From assembly GCA_024220525.1 (NCBI GenBank), contig JAMYWO010000108.1:34626-81418 (forward strand): 46,793 nt of DNA. The letters run 5' to 3'. How positions within the stretch are numbered: position 1 is the stretch's first letter; each line of letters starts with the position of its first letter. Of this stretch, positions 1 to 10,652 are shown piece by piece. Both the position numbers and the translations under genes were made by a program. This DNA is from Cochliopodium minus. Its lineage: Eukaryota > Discosea > Himatismenida > Cochliopodiidae. The notes beneath the pieces were generated by a model that saw nothing but the letters and a program-made list of their open reading frames with translations, was not told the DNA's origin and ran no database searches.

Positions 1-1086
1 TTTTTTTTGTAAATTTGTTTTTGTTTTTTTTTAAACCTTTTGCATTCATTTTTCCACCCAAATGGAGATTGTGGTGACTCTCTTCTTCTCTGGGTTTTTT
101 CAAGTTTCTTGTTACTTCCACAAGTTTTTTTGGGTGATGCTCCAAGACCAACTTAAAAAATAGATGTAAAAACCCTTCTTAAAAAAAAAATAAATATAAA
201 AAATAAATTAAAAAATAAATATAATTAAAATAATAAATGTTGATTAAAAAAATAAATCTTAAAAAATAATAAAAATAAAAATAAAAAATAAAAAATAAAA
301 AAAAATTAAAATAATAAATGTTAATTAAAATAATAAATCTTAAAAAAAATAATAAAAATAAAAATATACAAAATAAAAATAAAATAAAAAATAAAAAAAA
401 TGAAAAAAATTTGAAATAAAAATAAAATAATAAATATTAAAAAACATAAAATAAAAAATAAAAATATACAAAATAAAAATAGAAAATAGAAAATAAAAAA
501 TAAAAAATAAAATAAAAAATTAAAATAAAAATTAATAAAAAATAATTTTAAAATAAAAAATAAAAAATCAAAAAAATGAACAGCAAAAATAAAAAATCTT
601 GTTGTAAAATTAATCAAAAATCTCTTTAAACTTAAACTAAAATAGAAAGATTCTACCTGATCAAAAGTGAACCTCTCCATTTCACAAAGCTTATCCATAG
701 ACCAAAAAGAAGATGTTCCGCATAGAAAGTCACAGTCATTGGTAAATAAATTGAAAAAAGAAATAATTAAATAAAAACAAAAAATAAAAAATAAAAAATG
801 AAAAATAAAAATAACAAATAACAAAAATTAAAAATAAAAAAAATAAAAAAAAAATATAACATAAAAAATAAAAAATAAAAAATAAAAAATAAAAAATAAA
901 AAATAAAAAAAATAAAAAATAAAAAATAAAATAAAAAATAAAAAATAATAAAATAATAAAATAATAAAATAAAAAATAAAAAAATAACAAAAATTAAAAT
1001 AATAAAATAAAAAATAAAAAATTATAATTTATTTGAATTTTTTATAAAAGAACCACTTAGACCATTTACATCGTTGACACTCGCAG
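1..1086 (-). mobile_element. Partial, degraded copy of a tnp2-type (CACTA/EnSpm-like) DNA transposon
   Basis: Positions about 45-178, read on the minus strand, encode an exon nearly the same as exon 3 of the complete transposase at 13676-16811: both begin GF..LFFKL, share the run LVEVTRNLK, PREEESH and end LGGKMNAK, followed by the same GTTTAAA intron start. The reading frame is open and differs by a clean 3-codon deletion. A second match lies at 1055-1086, which encodes CECxRC like the CECHRC of the full copy. Between them is A/T simple repeat and an unassigned complex patch at about 595-745. The N at 1087 cuts the CECxRC match. The C-terminal part would lie left of the window. Family assignment is firm through the complete copy; the middle is not resolved. 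Confidence 0.75.
181..1030. repeat. A-rich low-complexity tract (AAAAAT-type simple repeats)
   Basis: This stretch is almost entirely A with scattered T in AAAAAT, AAAAATAA and similar units, broken only by a complex patch at about 595-745. It gives long F/L/Y/I-only reading frames on the minus strand that are not genes. It lies where introns of the minus-strand transposase copy would be, and matches the composition of the corresponding intron at 14831-15129. The complex patch has splice-like edges on either strand, but no frame in it gave me a recognisable protein. Confidence 0.8.
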
Positions 1087-1087
1087 N
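1087..1087. other. Single N: unresolved assembly join
   Basis: One ambiguous base. Left of it a transposase exon is cut in mid-motif (CECxRC). Right of it a perfect TTTTTA repeat starts at once, then the C-terminal half of a TOM1-like gene without its N-terminal half. Neither gene is completed across the N, so this is probably a collapsed gap rather than a single unread base. Confidence 0.7.
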
Positions 1088-1133
1088 TTTATTTTTATTT
1101 TTATTTTTATTTTTATTTTTATTTTTATTTTTA

Positions 1134-1160
<27 letters not shown>
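1088..1160 (+). repeat. (TTTTTA)n microsatellite
   Basis: About twelve consecutive near-perfect 6-bp units of TTTTTA directly abut the N at 1087. A uniform hexamer array of this kind is a natural place for an assembler to break or collapse. It could also be the tail of a T-rich intron of the following plus-strand gene, since similar T-rich tracts occur in introns of other genes here. Confidence 0.9.
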
Positions 1161-1164
<4 letters not shown>

Positions 1165-1176
1165 ATAATAAAAAAG

Positions 1177-2210
1177 ATTCCGTCAGGAATTCTTTTCCAA
1201 ATATATGTGATGATAAATCTCTTTTGGGTAGATCTTTATTTCAGTCTGAGCACAGAGAAAGCATCTCCAGAAAATGTAAAAAAGAGAAAAACTTTTTCCA
1301 TTGTTTTGTGTGTTTTGTTTTATATGGCAGTCTTTGCAATTCTTCCTTTTAACATTTATGGTCAATTCGTAGTAAGAAAAACTTTTTTTAAAAAAAATAA
1401 AAAATAAAAATATAAACAAAATAAAAAATAAAAAACAAACAAACAAAAAATCTTCGTTAAAATAACGAAAAATTATTAATAATATTATTTTTGTTCAATA
1501 AAAATAAAAATAAAAATAAAAATAAAAAATATTTTTTTTTAGTATCTTTCCATCAACAGATATATTTTCTCTCTTTCTTTCATCTTGATGTCCATTTTCA
1601 GGTAAAAATAATTAAAAATAAAAAATAATAAAAACGATAAAATAAATAATAAAAAAAAATTATTAATTTTAAATTTAATAAAATAATTTACAGCTTGTGC
1701 TCTGGTTTGAGTCTCCACAAAAAGAAAACAGAAATTCTCGGTAAATTGACAGAACACAAACACTTGGGTAAGATTTCCAACAATCCTCACCTCTTCTACC
1801 TCAAGGAGCTCGTTATTGCCATTTCCCTCTCTTTTTTTCTTAGAGGAGTTTTAATCTTATTTTCTTATGATGTTATAATTGGTAAAAAAATAATTTAAAT
1901 AATAAAATATTACAAAATCAAAAAATTTTTTATTTTTTTTTTTTTTATTTTTATTTTAGGAACACTTATTTTTTCATTTTATTTATTTCATTTTATTTTA
2001 TTTTATTTTTTAGGCACCCTTATTTTTACAAGGACTTATTCTGCTGTAGATTATTTTGTTTCTTTCTCATATTTCCTTTTGAGTGAGTTGGCCTTCGAAG
2101 GATCATTGTTTTGGTTTTTTATCATCAAATCTGGCAAAACAGAAACCAAATATGATTTTATGGAAGAAGAAATCGAAGAAGAAACCACAAATAATTCTCA
2201 AGTGTATTAA
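1177..2210 (+). CDS. TOM1/THH1-like multi-span membrane protein, C-terminal half only
   Basis: Four exons join cleanly: about 1177-1370, 1541-1600, 1693-1880 and 2013-2210, with GT-AG introns. The first carries a helix reading IPSGILFQIYVMINLFW, which parallels the LP..lff...lLvlfWa signature of THH1/TOM1/TOM3-domain proteins and the equivalent helix ELPYYVFLSIFIFLVIFWA of the gene at 43977-46793. About four more hydrophobic helices follow, then an acidic tail (EEEIEEETT) ending NSQVY. TOM1-family proteins are seven-transmembrane proteins related in fold to G-protein-coupled receptors; their role in protists is poorly known. The N-terminal helices are missing: to the left lies the N at 1087 and transposon sequence. 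The family call rests on pattern resemblance and is fairly sure; the molecular role is unknown. Confidence 0.65.
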
Positions 2211-2435
2211 AATTTTGTATTAAAATTATTTTATTAATAATTTCAAATTTTTTTGAATTTTAACGGATTATTTTAAATTTATTTTTTTTTGAATTTTAAA
2301 GGTTAATTTTCATTTTCCCAATAAAATTTCAATCAAAAAACCAGCAGAATATTTCCTAAGACTTAAATCCTCGAAAACAAAACATAAACAAGAATATTAA
2401 ATTAAATTAAGGTATTTATTTAACAAAGGAGAGTA

Positions 2436-3712
2436 TCATTCAGATCTCAAAGAAAAAGGAGGGATCTCCACATCAAACAATTCTGTGGCGGAATCAGCCT
2501 TTTCTTTGACAAACTCATAAGAACCTCTCATAGTTCCAAACATTCCAAAAAAATAACAACCAGAAGAATACTAAAAAAAAAAAAATTGAATTAAAAATAA
2601 ATAAAAAAAAAAATAATAATTTTTACTTTGAATGATTCTCCTTTTTTTAGTATTGGATATTTTCCAACAACACCAGGTCCCTCTACGTATTCTCTTTGTA
2701 CTAATTGGAAAAATTGTAAAATTTTCATTCATAATTAACAATAAAAAGCTTACTTGGAGCAGAATCATCTATGATCCATTTTCTGTTTAAAAACATATTT
2801 TTTATTTATTTAAAAATTTTTAGTTTTTTTTTTTTTTTGGTTTTTTTTTTTGAAATCATTTTTCTTCTTTTTTTTTTTTCACCTTGATTGTAATTGAATT
2901 GTTTCTTCGTTATGATTCGTCATGGTGATGTCATACTGAAAATAATATTTGACGAGCAATTTGTCTTCATCATTGTTGAATTCCTAAAAAAAAATTTAAA
3001 AAATTTTAAAAAAAAATAAAAATTTTTTAAAAAAATAAAAAATTTAAAAAAATTTTCAAAAATTATTTTTTTTTTTTATTACGTGTGGGACTTCTTTTTG
3101 TTTTCCTACTTGCACTGATATTTCGACTCCGTTTGTTGTCTTGTTTGCACTTGTGTTGTAGACTTGATTGTGGAGACTTGTGTTCAAAAGGTTGAGTTTC
3201 CTCAAAGCGTCGAATCCCACATCGACATAGTAATCTATTTTCTTTAAAATTCAACAAAAATAAAATAAAAAATTTTTTTAAAATATTTGAAGAAAAATTA
3301 AAACAAAATAATTAAATTATAAAAAAATATCTTTGATATTTGAAGGAATTATTTAATTTTGATAGTATCATATTTGTACTTATATTTATATTCTAACGAT
3401 ATTCTTGTATTTCTCTTATACTTACTTGATTATCTGTTTCATTCTTTCTATTTTTGAATTTTTCTTTTATCAACAATGGTATATTTAAATGTTCATCAGT
3501 TCCATCGAATACTCCTTTGAAATAAGAATTCCCTTTTTTGGATAATATTTTATTTTATTGGGGTGTTAATTTTATTTCTCTTTTCTCTTTGTACCTATGT
3601 TCAATTCATCGATATTATATACTCTCAATCTCTTGAATTCCTTATTCAAAGTTTTTGATAGCTTCAATGTATCTCTGTAAAGAGGCAAGACTGTTTTTTT
3701 GATTCCCTTCAT
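2436..3712 (-). CDS. LYR-motif + ApaG (DUF525) domain fusion protein
   Basis: About seven exons on the minus strand. The start is the Met at 3712: MKGIKKTVLPLYRDTLKL contains L-Y-R followed by a basic helix, the hallmark of LYR (Complex1_LYR) proteins, which bind acyl-carrier protein and help assemble mitochondrial iron-sulphur or respiratory complexes. The next exon (about 3540-3430) fits the second half of a LYR domain. The middle exon (about 3245-3065) is unassigned. The last four exons form an ApaG domain: YYFQYDITMTNHNEE, SRKWIIDDSAP, EGPGVVGKYPILKKGESF, then YSSGCYFFGMFGTMRGSYEF, matching the family core GxGVVGxxPxLxPGExFxYxSGxxxxTxxGxMxG. In eukaryotes ApaG domains occur in FBXO3 and POLDIP2, where they are thought to mediate protein contacts. 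It ends in TGA. The fusion implies a mitochondrial or related-organelle role, which is inference. Exon edges are by eye. Confidence 0.72.
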
Positions 3713-5398
3713 TTTTTTTTTAATTTTAATATTTGGATCATTGGAATGGATATCTTCAGAATGCAAAGATTATAATATCCAATTGATAAAGAAATTTGAA
3801 AATTTTACTCTATTTTCAAGTAAAACAAATTATTTCAATTATTTTGCATTGGATAAAGATGGAAATTTGTTCAAATGGAAGATACATCAGCAACTCGAAA
3901 AAGTACTGATTAATAATAGAAGAATTAAAAAGGTAAGAATTTTTTGGAAGAAATAATTAAGAAATAATGACTTATATATGCAATTAAATAAACATCTTTA
4001 TGCTAATTAGGTATCATCAGGGTAAAATATTCCTAAATAATCTTCAAAAATAATTTATAAATAAAAAAAAGATAGTCACAATCATGCATTATTTTTGGAT
4101 GAGAATGGCAAAGTGTTTGGATATGGTGATTTTGAATCATTTGGAACGAAAAATAAGAATGAGAAAGATAAATTCTTCAAAATTTCTTTTTTTGATGAAA
4201 TGGAGTTGATAGATATTGGAGCAGGAAGAAATTTCTCAATTTTTTGTTCAAAAGAAGGAGATTTATATTCAACAGGAAAGAATAAAGTAAAAATGCATAA
4301 CAAAATTTTTCAGAATAATTAAAATCATCAAAATTCTATTGTTAGAAAAAAGATATATCATTCTTTAACAATAATCCATTCTATCCGTTCAATAATCAAA
4401 AGCTATAAATTATTTAATTTTATTTTTGTTATTTTGAATCTTGATGATAAAAATAATTGATTTATTTTCAGTATGGATGCTTAGGATTGGGAAATTTTGA
4501 TGATAAATTGGTAGATGTACCAACAAAGATAGATATCAAAAATAGAATTAAAAAAATAAGTGTAGGAGATTTCCATACATTGATTTTATCAAATGAAGGT
4601 GAGGTATTTAGTTTTGGATTGGGAAATTATTGTCAATTGGGGAATGGAGATGTTGAAAATAGATGCTTTCCTTCTCCTCTATCAGGAAAAGTGAATAATT
4701 CCAAAATAATAGATATACAAACCAATTCTTTCATATCTGCTCTCATATGTGAAAATAATTGCCTATGGTACTATTTTTAAAATCAACATTTTTCAAAAAA
4801 GCATTATTTGATTTGATATTTTAATAAGTTGCAAACATCTTGAATTTCTTTTCATCAATATTTTGTTTATATAAGAAAGAATAATTGAATGATTTTCTGT
4901 ATGCTCACTATGAGTAAAATATTTATTTGGAAATTTAAAGTAATATTTGTTGTTCAATTCTTTGTTTTAGATTCAATATGAAAATGTAAAATTATTCTTA
5001 TAACGGCGGATATTAATATTTTGCAAATTTATCAGATACTTTGTTAACAAACGAACAATTATTTATTCTCTTTTTCTTATAGGACTTTTGGATGGAACAA
5101 AGAATCGTATCTGGGCGCCAAGTTCAAAAACAATCTTCCCCATAAACTGAAATACTTCTGCTCTTTGAACCTCAAAATAGTTAAAGTGAGTGTTTCTTCC
5201 CAGCATACCCTTGCATTGACATCTTGTGGCAAAGTTTATTCTTTCGGAAACAACAAAAGAGGATCTTGTACTGGTCATCTTGAAGAAAGGGAGTTTGTTT
5301 ATCCCACTCTTTTAAAATTTAAGCTAAAGATAAAAGATGTGTTTGCTATTGGATGGTCTTCTCTTTTGTTAGTTGAAGATGATAAAAATTTCAAATAA
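3699..5398 (+). CDS. RCC1-repeat beta-propeller protein
   Basis: Exons at about 3699-3932, 4011-4021, 4071-4286, 4472-4768 and 5083-5398. Repeated blades show the RCC1 pattern of a glycine/His turn, a hydrophobic strand and then G.vysfG.n..GqLG: for example DSHNHALFLDENGKVFGYG, GRNFSIFCSKEGDLYSTG, GDFHTLILSNEGEVFSFG with YCQLGNGD, and SSQHTLALTSCGKVYSFG. Five to six blades are visible, so the protein is essentially a bare propeller. RCC1-like proteins act as Ran exchange factors or as binding scaffolds; without other domains no partner can be named. The start is uncertain. The Met at 3699 gives a very hydrophobic N-terminus and overlaps the start of the divergent LYR-ApaG gene by 14 bp. No other in-frame Met precedes the first blade. 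Confidence 0.82.
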
Positions 5399-5447
5399 AT
5401 AAAAAAATTAAAAAAAAATTGAAATACAAATTTCAATTTGTAAAGAA

Positions 5448-8400
5448 ATGTTCTTTGATAATTTAGATATTGATATCAATTTTTTCTTATCATCCAACCC
5501 CACTGGACGTCCTCCTATCAAGGTGGTTGAAACATTGCTCATTCCTATCAATATTCCCCAAGATGAGAAGAAGAAAACCAAAATCACTTGTGTGCATGCA
5601 GTGAATGGAATCAATTACGATTATAGGCTGTATATTGGAACAAATGATGGACAAATCTTTTCTTATGATGTATCAAAGAGCACAACAAAATTAGATCAAA
5701 AGGAGGTACTCTAAATTATAAATTATATATTATAATTGTTTAAATTTACATAATCAAATGAAATGATAATATCCATTACTATTCCTTCTCAAATATGCTT
5801 CTTATATTTCCAAAATATTTATCATTAGGGCACGATAGTATTCATGGAGAAGAATATAAGACTAAATAATCAAGTGGTGGTGAAAGCAAAGAAAGATATA
5901 GAAAAGATATATTGCTTCGATGAAATAGGAAAGCTAATAACACTATGTGGTAAAGGATAAATAAAAATCAAATTTAAAAATTTTCTCAAATACCCTTTTA
6001 TTTTAATAAGATGGTTACGTTGATATTTGGGATTCTGAAAAATTGGAACCATTTGTGAATGAATCTCTTTTGAAAAAAGCAGATATGTTCATCACTGAAT
6101 CAGATAAAAACAAATTTGGAATAGCCATTCTTCAAGGGAAAAGATTGACCACATTCTATTGGGCAGAAACTCTATTCATGCAAGATAAGGTAAAACAAGA
6201 AATTAAATTATGTTTTTTTTTAATCTTGGAAGAAATTTCAAATAGAATCAAATTTAATATTTATTTAATCAAAAAATGTTTTTTACAAAAGTATTCAACC
6301 AGTGTGATTATTTAATTTTGATTAAGTTTCTTCCAAATTTTATTTCTTTTATTTTACTTTAAAATTTCTTGTTTTTTTTTTTAAAGACTTTAATATTTAA
6401 AATCAATTTTATTTTCATTTTATCAAAAAAAAAGGTATTTGATTTGCACGACAAACCTGTCTTTACAGAGTGGGAAAGAAGAAAACTTTACTTCACATAC
6501 AAAAACAAGTACACCTTCATGCACTTGGAAGATCAAGAAGAGAAAGAAATAGGGTCGTACAAAGGATCTGGAAGTTTTATGAAGATTGTGGGTGAGAAAA
6601 TCATCCTCAAAGATGGTGAGAAGAAGGGTTCTTTTTACACCTTGATTGGTAAACCTTTGACTAATGAAGCTGTTCTCAACTGGAATGAAGCTCCCAAAAG
6701 TATTGCTTTTAAAAATCCGTATCTCATTTCAATAGGAGATGAATTTATTGAAGTAAATTTTTTTTTTTATTTTTTTTTGTTTTTATTTTATTTTTTGTTT
6801 TCTATTTTTTATTTTTTACATTTTTTTTTATTACTAGATTCACAACTCTGATTCTAAGAAGATTGTCCAATATTTGAGAAACACTCATGAAATCACAGAG
6901 ATAGCTAACTGCGTTATACCTATCGGATTATCTGCTAAATATCCAGCAAGTTTGTTCTGTTTCGTTGTCAGACCCCTAAACAAACAGGTTCTTTAATTTT
7001 TATTTCATTTATTTTTTTATTTTAATAACATTTGTATTTAATTTATTTTTAATTTATTTTATTTTAATTTAATTATTTTGTATTTTTAGATTATTCAATT
7101 TCTTAAAGCCCAAGAATTTCAAGATGCAAAAACCTTATTTGATGCTTTACATCCAAAGAGTGTGGATAAGCAGTACAGAGAAAGGGCACTTGAATCAATC
7201 AAACTCAATTCTGGAATTGTTTTGTTCTGTAACTTGAAATTCTCCTCCGCTAAAGAGTACTTGTTGAAAACTAATTTGGATCTCAGAGAAATCATTTCCT
7301 TTTTTCCTGGATGTAAAATTTTTGAAATTATAATAAAATAAAAAATTAAAAACTAAAAAAATTTAAAAGAATAAAAATTTTTGAAAAATCATCAAAATAA
7401 ATTAATAAAATAATCAAAATTAAATAGATTAGGAAAAATACACTGTATGAAAATTTTAATTGTGAATTAGAAGATATATCTCCAATATAGAGATGAATGA
7501 TTTTTTTATCATGTTAAAAATATGTCTGGATATCCAGACACATAATCAAAAAGAAAAAAAAATTTCCCCTTATAAAATTGAATTTAAATAAAAATAAATT
7601 AAAAATAGAACTTTTTTTAAAAATTATAATAAAATCATAAAATATTTGTCAATAATAAATAAATAAATTGAAATTAAAATATATTTTCAAAAAGACATGC
7701 CATCTTCTTCTAAATTTGAAAGGAAGAAAGTTACAAAAGACTTCATGGAAATCAGCATCAACCAAATGATCGTCAAAACGCTGGAAAAAAGACTCAACAC
7801 CGTCTCCCAGCAATCCCTAGAAGGATACCTCATCAGTGCAAAAGAGCTACTCAAAGAGCTCGTCCAAGCGAAAAGATCCGAAATGTCCAGAGACACCCTT
7901 CAACCAAACACGGACAGGTATGAGTACATGAAGGCTTTGAATCACACCATTCTCAAACTTTATGTGGAAACTTCCGAGAATCAGAAGATCTCCAATTTGA
8001 TTAGTAGCAGTAAGACTCAGTCTAAGAGAGGCAAAAGCACTTTTAGTTTGATTTTGGATTTCTCTGACATTGAGAAATATTTGATGGAATATAAACCTCC
8101 TGTAATTCCTCTTTTTTATAATTTTATTTTTTTATTTTTTATTATTTCTTAATGAATTTTTGTTTCATTTTTTATTTTTATTTTTTTATTTTTTGTTTTT
8201 TTCATTTTTGATTTTAATATGTTTTTTGTTTTTCTTTTTTTAACATTTTTCTTATTTTAGAAATATAATCTTTTGGCGATTTTGTACAGAGCAAAAGGTG
8301 ATGAAAGATCAGCTTTAGAACTGTGGAGAAAGTATTTCTTTTTCAAAAATTTATTCTTTTTTTATTTTTCCATTTTTTTTTGGATTTTTGTTTTTGTTTT

Positions 8401-10370
8401 TTTTATTTTTTATTATAATTAAAATTTTTTGCATTATTTCATTATTTTCTGAATTTTTTATAGATTTTTTTTTTTTTTAGATTAGGAACTAAAGAGATCA
8501 CAGACACAGAGTACTTGGACCATACCCAAACGATAGACACCCTCTCAGAAATATCGGACATAGGGCTCATCATTGACTACAGCAAATGGATCATGGAGAG
8601 GGATCTAGACAACGCTCTTAAGATCTTCACCTCCACCAAAAGAACTGAGGAGCTGGACATCCCCCACGTCGAGGAGTTTTTGAAAATTTTTGGCACTCAT
8701 GTTTTGGCCATTTACTATGAGTTTTTGGTTTATGTTCAAAACTTGGACAAAGAGGAGTATCATGAGAAGTTGTCAAAAATTTATTTAGGTATAACTTTTT
8801 ATTTTTATTTTTTTATTTTGATCATTTTCAATTCTCAACTTTATTCTTTTTTTATTTCATATTTTTCTAGATTTTTATTTTCATCCATTTTTTTTTTTCG
8901 AATTTTTAAAAATTCTTTTTAATTATTTAGTATTTTAATGATTTAAAAAATTTTTTTCTTTTCATGTATTTTTTAAATTTTTTATTTTTATTTTAATTCT
9001 TTTAATTATTTTTAATCAATTTTTTTGTTCAATCATTTCAATAAAAGTATCTTAAACTTTTAATTTAAACATTAAAATATCTTTATTGATACATTAAAAA
9101 ATTTTTTATTTCAACTTTTTTTTTTTGTATTCACAACTTTTTTTATTTTAATTTTCTTAATTTTTTTTTTTCTTCAGGAATCATACAAAAAGAAATTTCA
9201 AATGGAGCATTGCCTTCATTGAGAGATGCAGGTAAAGAACTTGGTCTGATGGGAGAATACAGAAGGAAAATAATAAAGCTCTCTGACTTTTCAAGATACA
9301 ATTTGTACAAGAAAGGAGAATTGTTGAAATGTAAATTGTATGATGAACTCGTTTTTGTGCACAATAAACTCGAAGAACATCAAGAAGCACTCACTCTTAT
9401 AATGAAAGAAGTAAGAATAACAAAATAAAATTTTCAATTTTTATTTTTTAATAATATTTTTTATTAATTTTATTAAAAATTTTTGAATTTTTATTTTTTA
9501 ATTAAAATTTTTTTATTTTTCATTTTTTTTTTACTTTTTAATAACTTTGTTTTTTTATTTTTATCATTACCTCAATTATATTTTTTTATTTTTACACTTT
9601 TTATTTTCAAAAAATCTCAATAGATAAAAGTGTTTGACAAAGCAGTGGCATATTGTAAAAAATTTCAGAGTGAATCACCTGATTCGCCTAATTTGTACAT
9701 AATTCTGTTTGAAGTATGCTTGAAAAGCAACACAGAGGGTCCTTCCAAACTCCCAAATGAAGTTCTCAGCTTGTTAAGCGATTTCCCTCAGTATCTTCGC
9801 CCCGACAAGGTTTTGCCCATGTTGAACGATGACATTCCTTTAGAAACAGTTGTTCCTTACTTGACATGTGCTTTGCGTCACAACGTCAATCAAAGGTAAA
9901 AAAATCAAAAAAAAAGAATAAATAATAAATAATAATATAAAAAAAAAAAGAAAAAAAATCAAAAAAGAAATTTTATTAAATTTAGAAATTTTAATATTTT
10001 TTTTTAAAATATTTCTTTAAATTATTCAAAATTTTTTTTTTATTTTTAAAAAAGTTTTAATTTTTTCTTTTAAAAAAGACATTTTGCAAGTATCCAAACC
10101 AATTTGGAAACCTCTCTCCAAAAGAGCATCTTTGTTAACTACTTCTCGATGAGAAACAAAAGAAAAGATCAAAACGAACAAACCAAGTGTGCAAAGTGCA
10201 CCCAAAAGATAGGAGAGAAGCAAATCTTTGCGTGGTACCCTAATGGAAACCTTGTCCACCTCAAATGCAAGTATGAGAACAACATCTGTCCTGTCACCAA
10301 TAGGGATTTTAAGAGAGATCCAATTGAAGTTAAACCTCTTGTAGATCCAAGATCAAAATATAACAATTAA
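5448..10370 (+). CDS. Vps39/Vam6-TGFBRAP1 family HOPS/CORVET subunit
   Basis: About twelve exons, starting 50 bp after the RCC1 gene. The N-terminal part is a CNH (citron homology) beta-propeller: IYCFDEIGKLITLCDGYVDIWD is the typical CNH strand pair. The middle is an alpha-solenoid: IIQFLKAQEFQDAKTLFDAL is the characteristic helix after the propeller, followed by DLREIISFFPG (family form p..li.lyP.l) and KYNLLAILYRAKGDERSALE (Vps39 domain 1). The last exon (about 10079-10370) carries a C-terminal zinc-binding module, KCAKCTQKIGEKQIFAWYPN with a following H-L-K-C, matching the family ending. Members tether late endosomes/vacuoles (Vps39, HOPS) or early endosomes (TGFBRAP1/Vps3, CORVET) and bind Rab GTPases; I cannot tell which paralogue this is. 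Introns at 7317-7690 and 8105-8262 are long and A/T-rich. Confidence 0.85.
7523..7540. other. Perfect 18-bp palindrome in a Vps39-like intron
   Basis: TGTCTGGATATCCAGACA reads the same on both strands. It lies within the 370-bp intron at 7317-7690 of the tethering-factor gene, in otherwise A/T-rich sequence. Nothing around it looks like a transposon end or an exon. Confidence 0.6.
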
Positions 10371-10652
10371 AATTAAAAATAATTTAATTTAATTTTTCTT
10401 TTCTTTTTTCTTTTTTATTTGTTTATTTAGTTAATGGAACATCAATTTTTTATTTTTTCAGTAAGACTTGAAATTTGAGGATGTAAATGAGGGAGTATTA
10501 TTTATAATATATCCCTCTTTTTCTTTTTTGTTTGGAGTATTTATTTTTTAACACAATAATTCCTCCAATCAAAAAAACAAACAAAAAAAAAAATATAAAA
10601 ACATCTTTAAAAAAAAAAAAGCATAAATTGAGAATAAAAGCTTCAACCAAAA
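10371..10652. other. Intergenic, Vps39-like to P450
   Basis: A/T-rich spacer with A-runs at about 10588-10597 and 10609-10620. It must contain the 3' end signals of the tethering-factor gene and the promoter of the P450. I see no coding potential and no repeat shared with the rest of the window. Confidence 0.6.

Noticed and set aside
321-990. Long minus-strand reading frames rich in Phe, Leu, Tyr and Ile
   Set aside because: They are the translation of A-rich simple repeats and have no complex sequence apart from one short patch.
3699-3760. A secretion signal on the RCC1 protein (MIPFIFFLILIFG)
   Set aside because: The hydrophobic start coincides with antisense of the LYR-ApaG start region, and RCC1 propellers are normally cytosolic or nuclear; the start itself is doubtful.
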